This document shows positions 25,058 to 33,555 of a stretch of DNA of 33,700 nucleotides, in pieces. Numbering within the stretch: the first letter of the stretch is position 1; the number at the start of each line of letters is the position of its first letter. The stretch comes from Lactobacillaceae bacterium (GTDB lineage Bacteria; Bacillota; Bacilli; Lactobacillales; Lactobacillaceae): the NCBI GenBank assembly GCA_031289615.1, contig JAITPD010000055.1, positions 1-33,700 on the forward strand. Direction: 5' to 3'. The notes beneath the pieces are model-generated. The model searched no databases, was not told the DNA's origin, and saw only the letters and a list, made by a program, of their open reading frames with translations. A program made the position numbers and the translations under genes.

Positions 25058-25095
25058 AGCATTAAGCTCCTAAATTTTGATAGTAATAATGTCGT

Positions 25096-25797
25096 TTATT
25101 TTTTGATTGGTCTGCGTGTACTTCCACCTAAGAAGCCACCTGTAATCCCGGTCTTCTTACGCCAAGCTCGGAACCCAAAGAATGTTGCTACGGCGATTGC
25201 AATATACACAAAGCCTGGGAGAATTGGGTTCACCACTGCTGGCAACATTGCTACTCCTAAATAGATTGCAAACCAGAGTACAAACGCAGCAACAGCAGTC
25301 AATAGGCTCCAAACCTTCTTGATTCCTGAAGCAATTGCCTTAGTCCCAAATGCGAACAAGAGTCCACCAAGAACCGACGTGATGAGCAAGGCTGTAATTC
25401 CAGCTGCCCCAGGTGTGCTTCCGGCTGTTTGCTTCTGGAACATGAGTGTAATTCCAAACATCATTGAGAATAACATCAAGAATGTCAACGTGTTGTCGAT
25501 CGTTAAGTCTAGATACTTGTAATCACCGTATGCAGTCCCAGGATTAGCTTGGCGATTCGAAGTTAATTTAACTCCCAACGCATCAGCAGGCGTGCCATAT
25601 AATTGACGCGCAGTCTTTCCAGTCTTTTGGGCAGCCAATAATTCCGTTTGAATCTCTTTAATCAAAGGTGCTTGTTTTTCTTCGTTCGTCACCAAGATAA
25701 TTGTATGATACAAAAACTCTTGGTTTCGCTTGCTCAAGCCAGACGCAGCTAGGTCTTGGCGAGTTGGCACCTTTGCTGGTGTTTGCTCTTCCGTCAT
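25096..25797 (-). CDS. DUF1129 family membrane protein
   Basis: A 233-aa protein. The N-terminal soluble part (about 1-95) has LSKRNQEFLYHTIILV and the TGKTARQLYGTPADAL segment typical of DUF1129 in lactobacilli. About four to five hydrophobic spans follow (105-215), then a basic tail ending RRPIKK. The molecular role of the family is unknown. It sits upstream of the VanRS-like system and may share its transcript. Confidence 0.82.
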   Translation of the reverse strand: MTEEQTPAKVPTRQDLAASGLSKRNQEFLYHTIILVTNEEKQAPLIKEIQTELLAAQKTGKTARQLYGTPADALGVKLTSNRQANPGTAYGDYKYLDLTIDNTLTFLMLFSMMFGITLMFQKQTAGSTPGAAGITALLITSVLGGLLFAFGTKAIASGIKKVWSLLTAVAAFVLWFAIYLGVAMLPAVVNPILPGFVYIAIAVATFFGFRAWRKKTGITGGFLGGSTRRPIKK

Positions 25798-25852
25798 TTT
25801 ATTTCCCTCTTCTTTATGAATTTTGTCATGAATATACTAGTCCGGTTCGCTA

Positions 25853-25884
25853 TGCTTTCAGCGAAACCGTTCCTGCATGCTCTA
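25853..25884 (-). repeat. 32-bp hairpin repeat, copy 1
   Basis: Minus-strand tagagcatgcaggaacggtt followed by tcgctgaaagca. It matches copy 2 at 30 of 32 positions and belongs to a hairpin GGTTTCGCT...AGCGAACC. Confidence 0.7.
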
Positions 25885-25925
25885 TCTAAACGCCTTCCGG
25901 AACTTCTTTTCACCGACTCTAAGCA

Positions 25926-25962
25926 TGTTACTTATTGTCACGTTTCACATAACAAACGTAAC
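25926..25962 (-). other. 9-bp stem hairpin between ychF and the DUF1129 gene
   Basis: GTTACGTTT-gttatgtg-AAACGTGAC on the minus strand forms a 9-bp stem with one G-T pair. No T run follows, so it is not a typical terminator. Together with the flanking repeats it makes this short gap a chain of stems. Confidence 0.45.
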
Positions 25963-25986
25963 TTTCTTAGCTCGGCCAAAAGATTT

Positions 25987-26018
25987 TGCTTTCAGCAAAA
26001 CCGTTCCTTCATGCTCTA
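25987..26018 (-). repeat. 32-bp hairpin repeat, copy 2
   Basis: Minus-strand tagagcatgaaggaacggtt followed by ttgctgaaagca, starting next to the ychF stop. Its stem is TTTTGCT-gaa-AGCAAAA, followed by TCTTTT, so it may help end ychF transcription. Confidence 0.7.
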
Positions 26019-27119
26019 CTATACATTAAACAGGAATTCCATGATGTCGCCATCTTGCACGACATATTCCTTACCTTCTGAACGCAAACGTCCAGCCTCT
26101 TTCACCGCTTTTTCTGATCCATATTGATCCAAATCGTCATAGCTCATTGTCTCAGCCCGAATAAATCCACGTTCAAAGTCTGAATGAATCACGCCGGCAG
26201 TTTCAGGTGCCTTTGCTCCAGCCTTAAATGTCCAAGCCCGCGTTTCCTTAACTCCAGCAGTGAAGAACGTCCGCAAGTCAAGCAAGTGATAAGCTGCCCG
26301 AATCAAGATGTTCAACCCAGGCTCTTCCACTCCGGCCATCTCAAGGAACTCAGCTTGATCTTCCGGTTCCATCTCTGCGATTTCTTCTTCTGCCCGAGCT
26401 GATAACCCAATGACATCAGCTCCCTCAGCATGTGCGTATTCTTCAATTTGCTTGAAATATGTTGAAGCAGTAGGATCAGCCATGTCATCTTCTGCCACGT
26501 TTGCTACATACAAAGTGGGCTTGGTCGTCAACAGAAACAACCCGCGCACAATTTTATCTTGCTCTGGAGTGAATTCAGCTAAACGAGCAGGCTTCCCAGC
26601 ATCAAGGAGTGGCTTAATCTTTTCCAAAACATCAAACTCAGCCTTCGAATCCTTGTCGCCACCCTTAGCAGCACGCGAAACCTTTGCGTAACGCTTATCA
26701 ACTGCTTCGAGATCCGCCAAAATCAATTCTGTGTTAATCGTTTCAATATCATCAATCGGATCAACAGTTCCATTAACGTGCACAATATTGTCATCATCGA
26801 ACGCGCGGACAACGTGTACAATCGCGTTGACTTGGCGAATATTTTCCAAGAACTTATTACCGAGACCTTCACCCTGCGATGCGCCCTTAACAATCCCGGC
26901 AATATCCGTAAATTCAAACGTGGTTGGGATGATTTTATTTGTGTTTACAATTTCTGCAATCCGAGCTAAACGAGCATCAGGGACTTCGACCATCCCCACA
27001 TTTGGCTCAATCGTTGCAAATGGGTAGTTCGCCATTTCAGCGCCGGCCTTTGTAATTGCATTAAAGAGCGTTGACTTTCCAACGTTTGGTAGTCCAACAA
27101 TTCCAGCTGTAAGTGCCAT
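26019..27119 (-). CDS. ychF: Obg-like ATPase/GTPase YchF
   Basis: Universally conserved P-loop protein of 366 aa that binds ribosomes and prefers ATP in studied members. G1 is GLPNVGKST (8-16), G2/G3 lie in PNVGMVEVPD and DIAGIVKGASQGEGLG, and the altered G4 is VANVAED, as in the ATP-preferring YchF branch. The C-terminal TGS-like domain ends in EYVVQDGDIMEFLFNV. It is the last gene of the rsmG-par-DUF951-ychF block, 54 bp after DUF951. This order is conserved near oriC in Firmicutes. Confidence 0.97.
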   Translation of the reverse strand: MALTAGIVGLPNVGKSTLFNAITKAGAEMANYPFATIEPNVGMVEVPDARLARIAEIVNTNKIIPTTFEFTDIAGIVKGASQGEGLGNKFLENIRQVNAIVHVVRAFDDDNIVHVNGTVDPIDDIETINTELILADLEAVDKRYAKVSRAAKGGDKDSKAEFDVLEKIKPLLDAGKPARLAEFTPEQDKIVRGLFLLTTKPTLYVANVAEDDMADPTASTYFKQIEEYAHAEGADVIGLSARAEEEIAEMEPEDQAEFLEMAGVEEPGLNILIRAAYHLLDLRTFFTAGVKETRAWTFKAGAKAPETAGVIHSDFERGFIRAETMSYDDLDQYGSEKAVKEAGRLRSEGKEYVVQDGDIMEFLFNV

Positions 27120-27173
27120 TTTTTATTCCTTCGTTCCTATCTTAATTAATTTAAGTTTGCGTTTTGACAGGAA

Positions 27174-27356
27174 TTATCCTGCTTTTTCTAATATCTTTTT
27201 AAAACGCTTATCAAAATCATGCCGAGTTAGCATCACCATCCGCTCGCATTGTTGACACTTAATTTTCATGTCTGCCCCAACGCGAATGATTTTCCAGCGG
27301 TTGGCTCCACACGCATGCGGCTTTTTCATTTCGACAATATCATTTAATTCATACAT
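27174..27356 (-). CDS. DUF951 family small zinc-ribbon-like protein
   Basis: A 60-aa basic protein. The order HACGANRWKIIRVGADMKIKC then CERMVMLTRHDF is the DUF951 pattern; Cys residues at about 16, 34, and 37 suggest metal binding or an S1/zinc-ribbon-type nucleic-acid role, which is unproven. It lies between parB and ychF, its usual place in Firmicutes. The ATG is preceded by GATGAGGTGTTCAA. Confidence 0.88.
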   Translation of the reverse strand: MYELNDIVEMKKPHACGANRWKIIRVGADMKIKCQQCERMVMLTRHDFDKRFKKILEKAG

Positions 27357-27408
27357 TTGAACACCTCATCAACGTTTTCACACAAAACCAGTGTTCCATG
27401 TCTAATTT

Positions 27409-28308
27409 TTAGTCCAGTTCAATTCCCAAAACATCAAAGATCCGATTCAAATCTTCATCAGACAAGTAGCTTATCTCAATTTTACCAGCTCCCCGTGTGT
27501 TTCGGCTCACTGCAACCTTTGTTCCAAACTTATCTTCGAGGGCCGTTTGCGTTTCCTTGATGAACTGACTTTGCTCAACTGGCTTTGCTTGTGGCTCACC
27601 GGCTTCGTTCAACTGATTAACCAACTTCTCCAATTGACGCACGGTCATTCCTTCGTTAATCACCCGCTTGGCAACTGGTACCACGCGGCGTTTATTGTGA
27701 AGGGCCAAAAGTGTCCGCCCTTGCCCCATTGAAAGATCACCGCTTTGAATCCAGGTTTGCACTGTTTCTGGTAACGTCAACAAGCGCAACGTATTTGCAA
27801 CTGCTGAACGAGCCTTGCCGAGACGCTTGGCAACCTGTTCTTGCGTCAGCCGCATCGTTTCCATCATCATCTTGTACGCAGCAGCTTCTTCCATTGGCGA
27901 AAGATCTTCGCGTTGCAAGTTTTCTAGAATCGCAGCTTGCATCATTGTTTGATTATCATAACTCCGCACAACTGCCGGAATTGTCTTTAGACCAGCAAGT
28001 TGTGAAGCACGCCAACGCCGTTCACCGGCCATAATCTCATATTCGGATTGCTTAGCTGGAGAATGCCGCACGATAATCGGCTGCAAAATTCCGTTTTCTT
28101 TGATTGAATTTGCTAAATCCTTCAACGCTGCATCATCAAAAACGTGCCGTGGTTGATAGGGATTCGCCAAAATTTTAGTCACATCAAGGTCACGAACAGC
28201 ATCCCCAGTCGCAGAAGAAGCGTCAACTCCTTGTTGCCCGAACAATGCATCTAGTCCGCCTCCGAGAATGTTGTCACCCAATGCTGATTTCTTTTTAGAT
28301 GTCGCCAT
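27409..28308 (-). CDS. parB: chromosome partitioning protein ParB (Spo0J)
   Basis: CTPase clamp that loads at parS and organises the origin region. In 299 aa, the N-terminal domain has the AGERRWRASQLAG box (CTP binding), with PYQPR before it. The central HTH contains EQVAKRLGKARSAVANTLRLL. The C-terminal dimerisation part ends in KIEISYLSDEDLNRIFDVLGIEL. The gene overlaps the end of parA by 14 bp. A parS-like site lies 1.6 kb upstream in the rsmG promoter region. Confidence 0.96.
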   Translation of the reverse strand: MATSKKKSALGDNILGGGLDALFGQQGVDASSATGDAVRDLDVTKILANPYQPRHVFDDAALKDLANSIKENGILQPIIVRHSPAKQSEYEIMAGERRWRASQLAGLKTIPAVVRSYDNQTMMQAAILENLQREDLSPMEEAAAYKMMMETMRLTQEQVAKRLGKARSAVANTLRLLTLPETVQTWIQSGDLSMGQGRTLLALHNKRRVVPVAKRVINEGMTVRQLEKLVNQLNEAGEPQAKPVEQSQFIKETQTALEDKFGTKVAVSRNTRGAGKIEISYLSDEDLNRIFDVLGIELD

Positions 28309-29074
28309 GAGCTTTCAAGACCTCCTGTGCTAATTTGTCATACACTTCAGCGCCCTTAGATTTAGGATCATAATCAACAATCGCCAAGCCGTGACTAGGT
28401 GCTTCGGACAAACGAACGTTACGCGGAATCACCGTTTGATAAACCTGTTCTGAATTAAAGTAGTTGCGCACCGCATCCTCAACTTCATTTGAAAGATTTG
28501 TGCGCGAATCAACCATGGTTAGCAAAACGCCTTCAATTTCCAAATCTGGATTCAGCAGGTTCTTGATTTGAGTCACCGAATTCAACAGTTGTCCTAATCC
28601 TTCAAGAGCATAATATTCAGCCTGAACCGGAATCATAATTGAATCAGCCGCCGTAAATGTGTTGATCGTAATCAAACCAAGCGAAGGAGGATTGTCGATC
28701 AAGATATAATCGTATTCGCCTTGAATATTCTTCAAAGCTTCCTTCAAACGGGTTTCACGAGCCATCACCGGCGCAAGTTCTAACTCAGCTCCTGCCAAAC
28801 GAATCGTCGCAGGAATCAAATCTAACCCTTCGTGCGTCGTCTTGGTGATGACCTCTTTTGGATTCACGCCATGCACCAAGACATCATAAATTTCATGTTC
28901 TGGCTCAATCGCCGACTTCTTTACTCCGATCCCAGAAGTCGCATTCCCCTGTGGATCAGCGTCAATAATTAGGACTTTTTTATGCGCATTTGCCAGTGCT
29001 GCTCCTAAGTTGACAGTGGTTGTCGTCTTACCCACACCACCTTTTTGATTTGCCAACGCAATAATGTGTGCCAT
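28295..29074 (-). CDS. parA: chromosome partitioning ATPase ParA (Soj)
   Basis: Deviant Walker ATPase of 259 aa. KGGVGKTTTTVNLG near the N terminus is the ParA-type P loop with its signature lysine; IIDADPQGNATSG and DYILIDNPPSLGLITIN follow. It works with ParB and may control DnaA as Soj does in Bacillus. It starts 30 bp after the rsmG stop with an SD AAAGGGACGAC. Confidence 0.96.
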   Translation of the reverse strand: MAHIIALANQKGGVGKTTTTVNLGAALANAHKKVLIIDADPQGNATSGIGVKKSAIEPEHEIYDVLVHGVNPKEVITKTTHEGLDLIPATIRLAGAELELAPVMARETRLKEALKNIQGEYDYILIDNPPSLGLITINTFTAADSIMIPVQAEYYALEGLGQLLNSVTQIKNLLNPDLEIEGVLLTMVDSRTNLSNEVEDAVRNYFNSEQVYQTVIPRNVRLSEAPSHGLAIVDYDPKSKGAEVYDKLAQEVLKAHGDI

Positions 29075-29104
29075 TGTCGTCCCTTTCTTTAGTTCGTTTA
29101 ATTT

Positions 29105-29824
29105 TTACAAAGTCTTATTTTTAATGTCCCCGAACTTGCGAGGATACTTGAATGGTGTTGGCTTAACCTTTTCAATCACGATAATTTGTCGCGAATCGCC
29201 GTTTGGTAAATCAACTTCAACTTGCTCTTTGACCTGCCCACCAACAATTGGAATCGCCTTTTGAGCAGCTTCTAACTCCTCAGCAGCGCGACTCCCTTTC
29301 ATCGCCAGTAACACTCCGCCAACCTTAACCAATGGCAATGTCATTTCGACCAACATTGGCATTGCCTTTAGTGCCCGAGCCGTCACAACGTCAAACTTGG
29401 CCCGTTGTGGTGCGCCGTGTTGTCCAAATTCCTCAGCACGCCCATGAATCAACGTCACATTCTTTAAATCAAGTTTCTGAACAAGATTTCTGAGGAACCC
29501 AATGCGCTTTTGCAAAGAATCCACGATTGTAATTTCCAATTGTGGAAAAGCAATTTTTAATGGGATTGATGGAAAGCCTGCGCCTGCACCGACGTCAACC
29601 ATTTTAAGTGGTTCAGTTTGCAAGGCAGGATACGCCCATGCCAGAGTTAGCGAATCATAAAAATGCTTCAAATAAACTTCGCCCTCTTCAATGATGTTCG
29701 TTAAATCCATCACTTCATTCATCTCGGCCAAATATTGATAGTACGCCTGGTACTGCTCCATTTGTTGGTCATTTAGTTCAATACCTTTTTGTGCCAAAGC
29801 AGCAGCAAATTCCGTGGGATTCAT
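29105..29824 (-). CDS. rsmG: 16S rRNA (guanine-527-N7) methyltransferase RsmG
   Basis: SAM-dependent methyltransferase that modifies G527 of 16S rRNA; loss gives low-level streptomycin resistance in other species. The SAM site is MVDVGAGAGFPSIPLKIAFP, and VVTARALKAMPMLVE is a late family motif. The start is set at 29824 (MNPTEF) because GGAGG lies 7 nt upstream; an in-frame ATG at 29941 would code through the promoter and the parS site. The resulting 239 aa is the normal length. It is first in the par block. Confidence 0.95.
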   Translation of the reverse strand: MNPTEFAAALAQKGIELNDQQMEQYQAYYQYLAEMNEVMDLTNIIEEGEVYLKHFYDSLTLAWAYPALQTEPLKMVDVGAGAGFPSIPLKIAFPQLEITIVDSLQKRIGFLRNLVQKLDLKNVTLIHGRAEEFGQHGAPQRAKFDVVTARALKAMPMLVEMTLPLVKVGGVLLAMKGSRAAEELEAAQKAIPIVGGQVKEQVEVDLPNGDSRQIIVIEKVKPTPFKYPRKFGDIKNKTL

Positions 29825-29854
29825 CGGCTTCCTCCATAAAATACAATTACATTT

Positions 29855-29883
29855 AGAATAACCTAAAACCCTTGATAATTCAA
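29855..29883 (-). promoter_or_regulatory. promoter of the rsmG-par block
   Basis: TTGAAT (29878-29883), 17-bp spacer, TATTCT (29855-29860) on the minus strand; leader of about 25-30 nt before the rsmG ATG. Confidence 0.65.
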
Positions 29884-29917
29884 GCTTTTTAAACAAGTGA
29901 ATTACTATAAATACATT

Positions 29918-29933
29918 TGTTTCACGTGGAACA
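29918..29933. other. parS: parS-like ParB binding site
   Basis: TGTTTCACGTGGAACA differs from the Bacillus-type consensus TGTTNCACGTGAAACA at one position. It lies about 35 bp upstream of the rsmG -35 and 1.6 kb from parB, the usual place of an origin-proximal parS. Confidence 0.85.
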
Positions 29934-29955
29934 GTGCCCATTATGTCACAACCCT

Positions 29956-29990
29956 TTTAAAAACCGCCATTCCCCGTGAACAGCGGTTAA
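29956..29990 (-). terminator. terminator of the APC permease gene
   Basis: AACCGC and GCGGTT arms, extended by TTC/GGAA, followed by TTTTAAAA on the minus strand; about 12 bp after the permease stop. Confidence 0.75.
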
Positions 29991-30000
29991 TAACTCTAAT

Positions 30001-31290
30001 TTACTTATGGTACTTATCCACGACATAAATGAACCAGCCGATTACGAACATCCCGATGCCCCATAACAAGATTGTCGGCGTAAAGCTTACCAACAGATAC
30101 ATTGCTGCTAAGAACGCCAGACCGGGAATTACGTAGCCCCCTGGCAATTCAAATGTGTGGGGTACACTTGGATCCTTGCGCATTTTGATTACCGCTAAAA
30201 TGGTTGGTACATATTGAACGAACGAGGCTAGGACGATCAGCTTGACTAAGAACAAGTATCCGCCACTCAAGACCATTAAAATTGCTACAGCCGTTGTTAA
30301 AATGTTGGCAACCCACGGCGCTCCATAACGATTGTGTTGCCCAAGTTTTCCAGGTAACAGTTGCTTTTCGTTCGCCAACGATGCCATTTCAATCGGCGTG
30401 TTAAACGACCCAGCAATTGCCACACCCAAAATAGAGATTGACATTCCAATTAATATGACCATTTTCCCAATTGGACCAAAAATCAAATTAAATGCTTGTG
30501 CTAACGGTACTGAGGCGCTTCCAAGTGAACTTCCTAACACTCCGATCACGACAAATTGCGTCGCCAAATATAGTAAAGTCACCACTGCCATAATCAACAT
30601 CAATGCGCGCGGTAAATTTTTTTCAGAATTCTTCATTTCACGAGCTGCGATTGGCAAGAAGTTAAAGCCTGTAAAAATATAGAAGATAATCCCGAACGCA
30701 CTAGTAAATGCAATTAAGAATCCACCCGTAGAGCTAGCCGCGGCCGCTGGCAAGTTTAGCGCAAAGTTGCTGTCCTTCAAGAAAAATACACCTACTCCGA
30801 TGAATCCAATTAACACCAAAAGTTTAGCAACTGTCGCAATGTTATCGAGCTTTTCCATGAAAGAAACGCCAAACATATTTACAATCCCCAGAAATAGCAA
30901 AATGCTAACTGCGACAACATTAAAAATCCAAGAATGCGTTAAAGCTGGGATTACTGCTCGCAAAGCTGTTAGCAACGCACAAATTTCTGCGCTCAATGTA
31001 ATCACACCTAAAAGCCAGCCAAACCAGCCAACTTGAAAGCCCCAGAAGCGGCCAAAAGCTCGATCTGCGTATATCCAAGCCCCACCGTCTTCATCAATTT
31101 TAGCGCTCATAACCGCGTAGTTTAGAGCGATCAAGCAAACGGTCAACCCGGCGACAAGGATCACCAGCAAACTAATGAGCCCCAATTCCTTATAAATTTG
31201 AGATGGCAACAAAAATATTCCCGAGCCGATGATACTGTTAATTCCCAAAAGGAAAACGGCAAAAAATGATAATTGCTTTGTTTTTTGCAT
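30001..31290 (-). CDS. APC superfamily amino acid permease
   Basis: Twelve-span amino-acid transporter of about 429 aa. The opening LLGINSIIGSGIFLLPSQIYKELG is the typical TM1 with the unwound GSGIF segment that binds the amino-acid backbone; TGFNFLPIAAREMKNSEKNLPRA marks the TM6-7 region. Substrate is not readable. The start is taken at 31290 because GGGGGA lies at normal distance from that ATG, while the first in-frame ATG (31299) is only 2 nt after it. Monocistronic, with terminator at 29956-29990 and a repeat composite directly upstream. Confidence 0.9.
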   Translation of the reverse strand: MQKTKQLSFFAVFLLGINSIIGSGIFLLPSQIYKELGLISLLVILVAGLTVCLIALNYAVMSAKIDEDGGAWIYADRAFGRFWGFQVGWFGWLLGVITLSAEICALLTALRAVIPALTHSWIFNVVAVSILLFLGIVNMFGVSFMEKLDNIATVAKLLVLIGFIGVGVFFLKDSNFALNLPAAAASSTGGFLIAFTSAFGIIFYIFTGFNFLPIAAREMKNSEKNLPRALMLIMAVVTLLYLATQFVVIGVLGSSLGSASVPLAQAFNLIFGPIGKMVILIGMSISILGVAIAGSFNTPIEMASLANEKQLLPGKLGQHNRYGAPWVANILTTAVAILMVLSGGYLFLVKLIVLASFVQYVPTILAVIKMRKDPSVPHTFELPGGYVIPGLAFLAAMYLLVSFTPTILLWGIGMFVIGWFIYVVDKYHK

Positions 31291-31332
31291 GATAACCATT
31301 CCCCCTATAATATTTTTTATATTTAACGTCTG

Positions 31333-31351
31333 GTGCTAGTTATACAACATC
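31333..31351 (+). repeat. 19-bp inverted repeat, left arm
   Basis: gtgctagttatacaacatc is the inverse of the 31827-31845 arm with one mismatch. The pair encloses the B-C-A composite. Confidence 0.7.
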
Positions 31352-31650
31352 TTGGTCATTTCTCACTTGCGTGGGGCATTCTGATAATGATAGTAAGTGG
31401 CGACACGGTCCCATTGACTTTACATTTTTGTAAAATGAGTCGAATTGGTGCCGCTACCTCGCTTTAAGGAGTGTGCACAAAGGCGTTCTGAGCTATCGGG
31501 ATAAGGATTGTTTCCGATTTGCTACCAAAGCGTAGCAACGTAGTGATTTGGAAAATGATCTTATAACCGAAGCTCAGCCTTTGTAAACACGATAGTCACC
31601 TACTATCATTATCTCAAACCACCACGCCTCAAATAAAATGACCAAGGTTT
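31346..31650 (+). repeat. element B, copy 4, split by element C
   Basis: Left end acatcttggtcatttctcac, right end aaataaaatgaccaaggttt. The apical hairpin is CATTTT-tgt-AAAATG. The sequence breaks after gccgctacctcgctt (about 31474) and resumes at tcacctactatcattatc (about 31596); other B copies have only about four bases there. Confidence 0.85.
31474..31596 (+). mobile_element. element C, palindromic insertion inside element B
   Basis: About 120 bp with ends gtgtgcacaaaggc and gcctttgtaaacac, followed inward by gagc/gctc. Further inside ataagga...tttcc pairs with ggaaaa...tcttat, and the tip is GCTAC-caaagc-GTAGC. It codes for nothing and is absent from the three other B copies, so it looks like a MITE-like insertion. 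No clear target duplication is seen. Confidence 0.7.
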
Positions 31651-31651
31651 T

Positions 31652-31824
31652 TATGACCAGCGAAGCGATTCTGTCGTCGGATGACCAGCCCCTGCCGAAT
31701 CTAGGCGAACTTTTTCACGCGTGCTTTAGCGCCGTGAAATTGGCAAATTATTTTGCCATTCGGCATGAATCGTGCAGGGTCATCCGAACGTAAAGAATCT
31801 TTAGCGAAGCTGATCAAACAAAGT
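31652..31824 (-). repeat. element A, copy 6 (reverse orientation)
   Basis: From tgaccagcgaagcgattctg to agcgaagctgatcaaacaaa. The middle stem here is perfect (CCCTGC with GCAGGG). Hairpins are tggcaaattattttgcca and ttcacgcgtgctttagcgccgtgaa. It directly follows element B copy 4. Confidence 0.9.
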
Positions 31825-31826
31825 AC

Positions 31827-31845
31827 GATGTTGTATAACTAGTAC
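31827..31845 (-). repeat. 19-bp inverted repeat, right arm
   Basis: gatgttgtataactagtac; pairs with 31333-31351 at 18 of 19 positions. Confidence 0.7.
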
Positions 31846-31921
31846 AACGCTATATTTAATACCCTTATCATATCAATTTTTTATGGATATTTGGTGAAGA
31901 CGTATTTTATTTTTACGTATT

Positions 31922-31948
31922 AAAAAAGAGGAACTCTACATTCCTCTT
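31922..31948 (-). terminator. terminator of the multi-span membrane protein gene
   Basis: AAGAGGAA-tgtagag-TTCCTCTT followed by TTTTAAT on the minus strand, about 15 bp after the stop. Confidence 0.85.
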
Positions 31949-31962
31949 GATGAATTTTTTCA

Positions 31963-33447
31963 TCATTTGCGTTGAACACGATTCCAAAGTGCCTGCCAAC
32001 CAATAACCCCCGTAATCAAAAGTGGCAGAATCGGCATCATAGCGTAATTTTCTTGAACTTCCCACAGCAACACGTAGAAGTACGTCATGGCAACGAAGAA
32101 CCCAGCTATCAACACGACAAAACTTGTTCTCGCCTTGCTTTCACCAATCGGAACTAGCCAAATAAAGATTGTTCCAACCATCATCGCTGTCATTGTTGCT
32201 TGGCTAATAACGATGATTTTTTTCATCAACTTATTAAAATAGTGCGTGGACTTTTCCTGTGCTGTTCGGAATTTCCTGAAATTATCCATCCCAAAATCAG
32301 TCGACCAGCCATACAAAATATTAGTTTTGCTCCGCCATAGTTCAATAACACCGATCGGCCCCATTTTATCAATCTTCTTCATCAACATTTTACGAATATA
32401 TGCTTTTCGTTGGTCATAATTTGTATATTTATCTGTAATTTCGTTGATCGCCTCACCGTTTCGACCACCATCATAATAAGCCGTTAAAAACCATGACTCA
32501 AGTGGCATTTCTGCAGTTGTTTTGGGGTTATATTGCGTGAATGTTTCCCCAGCTTTAATCGCTTGCTGAGCACCTAACAATCCGATGACAATAAGTAAAA
32601 CTAACACCAAAGTCTTACGCCATTCAGATAGTTGTGTGAGAAGCAGTCCTCCGATAATCACAACTACGACCACTGCAACGTTAGCACGAACTAAGATTGC
32701 TAAGCCAAGCAAAAGCGCTCCGCCAAGTGCTGGCAGTATGAATCGACTACCTTTACGCTCAAATGCATTTAAGATTAAAGCGATTCCAAAAATAGCTAAG
32801 GCCCAGCCAATGTTGTCTGAATATGCAACTTGACCAAACTGAACGAGATAGACTGGCATCCCCAAAGTAGCCAAGAAGAACAGAATTTCTGCACGTTCAG
32901 ATACATACCGCCGTACCAAGTCTCCCAACGTGTAAATTGACAAAAATGTTAACACTTGACCAATCAAGGCGTTATACAGCAACCAGTGTTCAGGTGTGTT
33001 AATCAAGGTGTGTACCGGCCAATCAAGAGCTGCTAGTAACAAAGTAATTGCCACATTATTTCCAAAGACAGAAAAATATTCAGGCCACTGCAAATGCCCC
33101 TCTGCCAGTCTAACAGCTTGTTGATTAACAGCCAACGAGTCAAAAACCGGCTTAAACGGAATTACGATGGTTCCGCCAACCATCACTAAGACGATCATTG
33201 CTAAGATACCAAAGCGCAACCATCCTTGATACTTAGGATTTTTTGAAAGCATAAAGACGCCAGCAAAAATTAGCAACACAATTAATGCTAGCAATAATAT
33301 CAATGCTGCGCCAGGCAAGCTAAAGCCATATTTAAATGATTCATTTGTCCCAAGCCATGATTTGGCAGATAACTTTGCTAAGACCGTGACTGCCATCATT
33401 GCACTCAACAATACCAGCAGAACTTTGATAATTCTTTTTTGGACCAT
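31963..33447 (-). CDS. multi-span membrane protein, possible GT-C type glycosyltransferase
   Basis: Integral membrane protein of 494 aa with roughly 12 hydrophobic segments. The layout resembles GT-C glycosyltransferases of the PMT/ArnT type: two N-terminal spans, then a first extracellular loop with an acidic residue (PFKPVFDSLAVNQQAVRLAEG), many spans, and a later large loop (about 305-400: QYNPKTTAEMPLESWFLTAYYDGG and further). I cannot assign a subfamily, donor or acceptor. The start is set at 33447 (MVQKRI) with SD AAGGA; an upstream in-frame TTG (33468) is less likely. It appears monocistronic, with its own terminator. Confidence 0.6.
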   Translation of the reverse strand: MVQKRIIKVLLVLLSAMMAVTVLAKLSAKSWLGTNESFKYGFSLPGAALILLLALIVLLIFAGVFMLSKNPKYQGWLRFGILAMIVLVMVGGTIVIPFKPVFDSLAVNQQAVRLAEGHLQWPEYFSVFGNNVAITLLLAALDWPVHTLINTPEHWLLYNALIGQVLTFLSIYTLGDLVRRYVSERAEILFFLATLGMPVYLVQFGQVAYSDNIGWALAIFGIALILNAFERKGSRFILPALGGALLLGLAILVRANVAVVVVVIIGGLLLTQLSEWRKTLVLVLLIVIGLLGAQQAIKAGETFTQYNPKTTAEMPLESWFLTAYYDGGRNGEAINEITDKYTNYDQRKAYIRKMLMKKIDKMGPIGVIELWRSKTNILYGWSTDFGMDNFRKFRTAQEKSTHYFNKLMKKIIVISQATMTAMMVGTIFIWLVPIGESKARTSFVVLIAGFFVAMTYFYVLLWEVQENYAMMPILPLLITGVIGWQALWNRVQRK

Positions 33448-33555
33448 CTTGATATATTCCTTATCCAATAATAGTTTGTTAGAGTTAACATTTACTCAAA
33501 GTAGTTCTAATTATAGTTTAACAGAAAAGTAATTAGTGCGTTGGGCTATTTGGGG

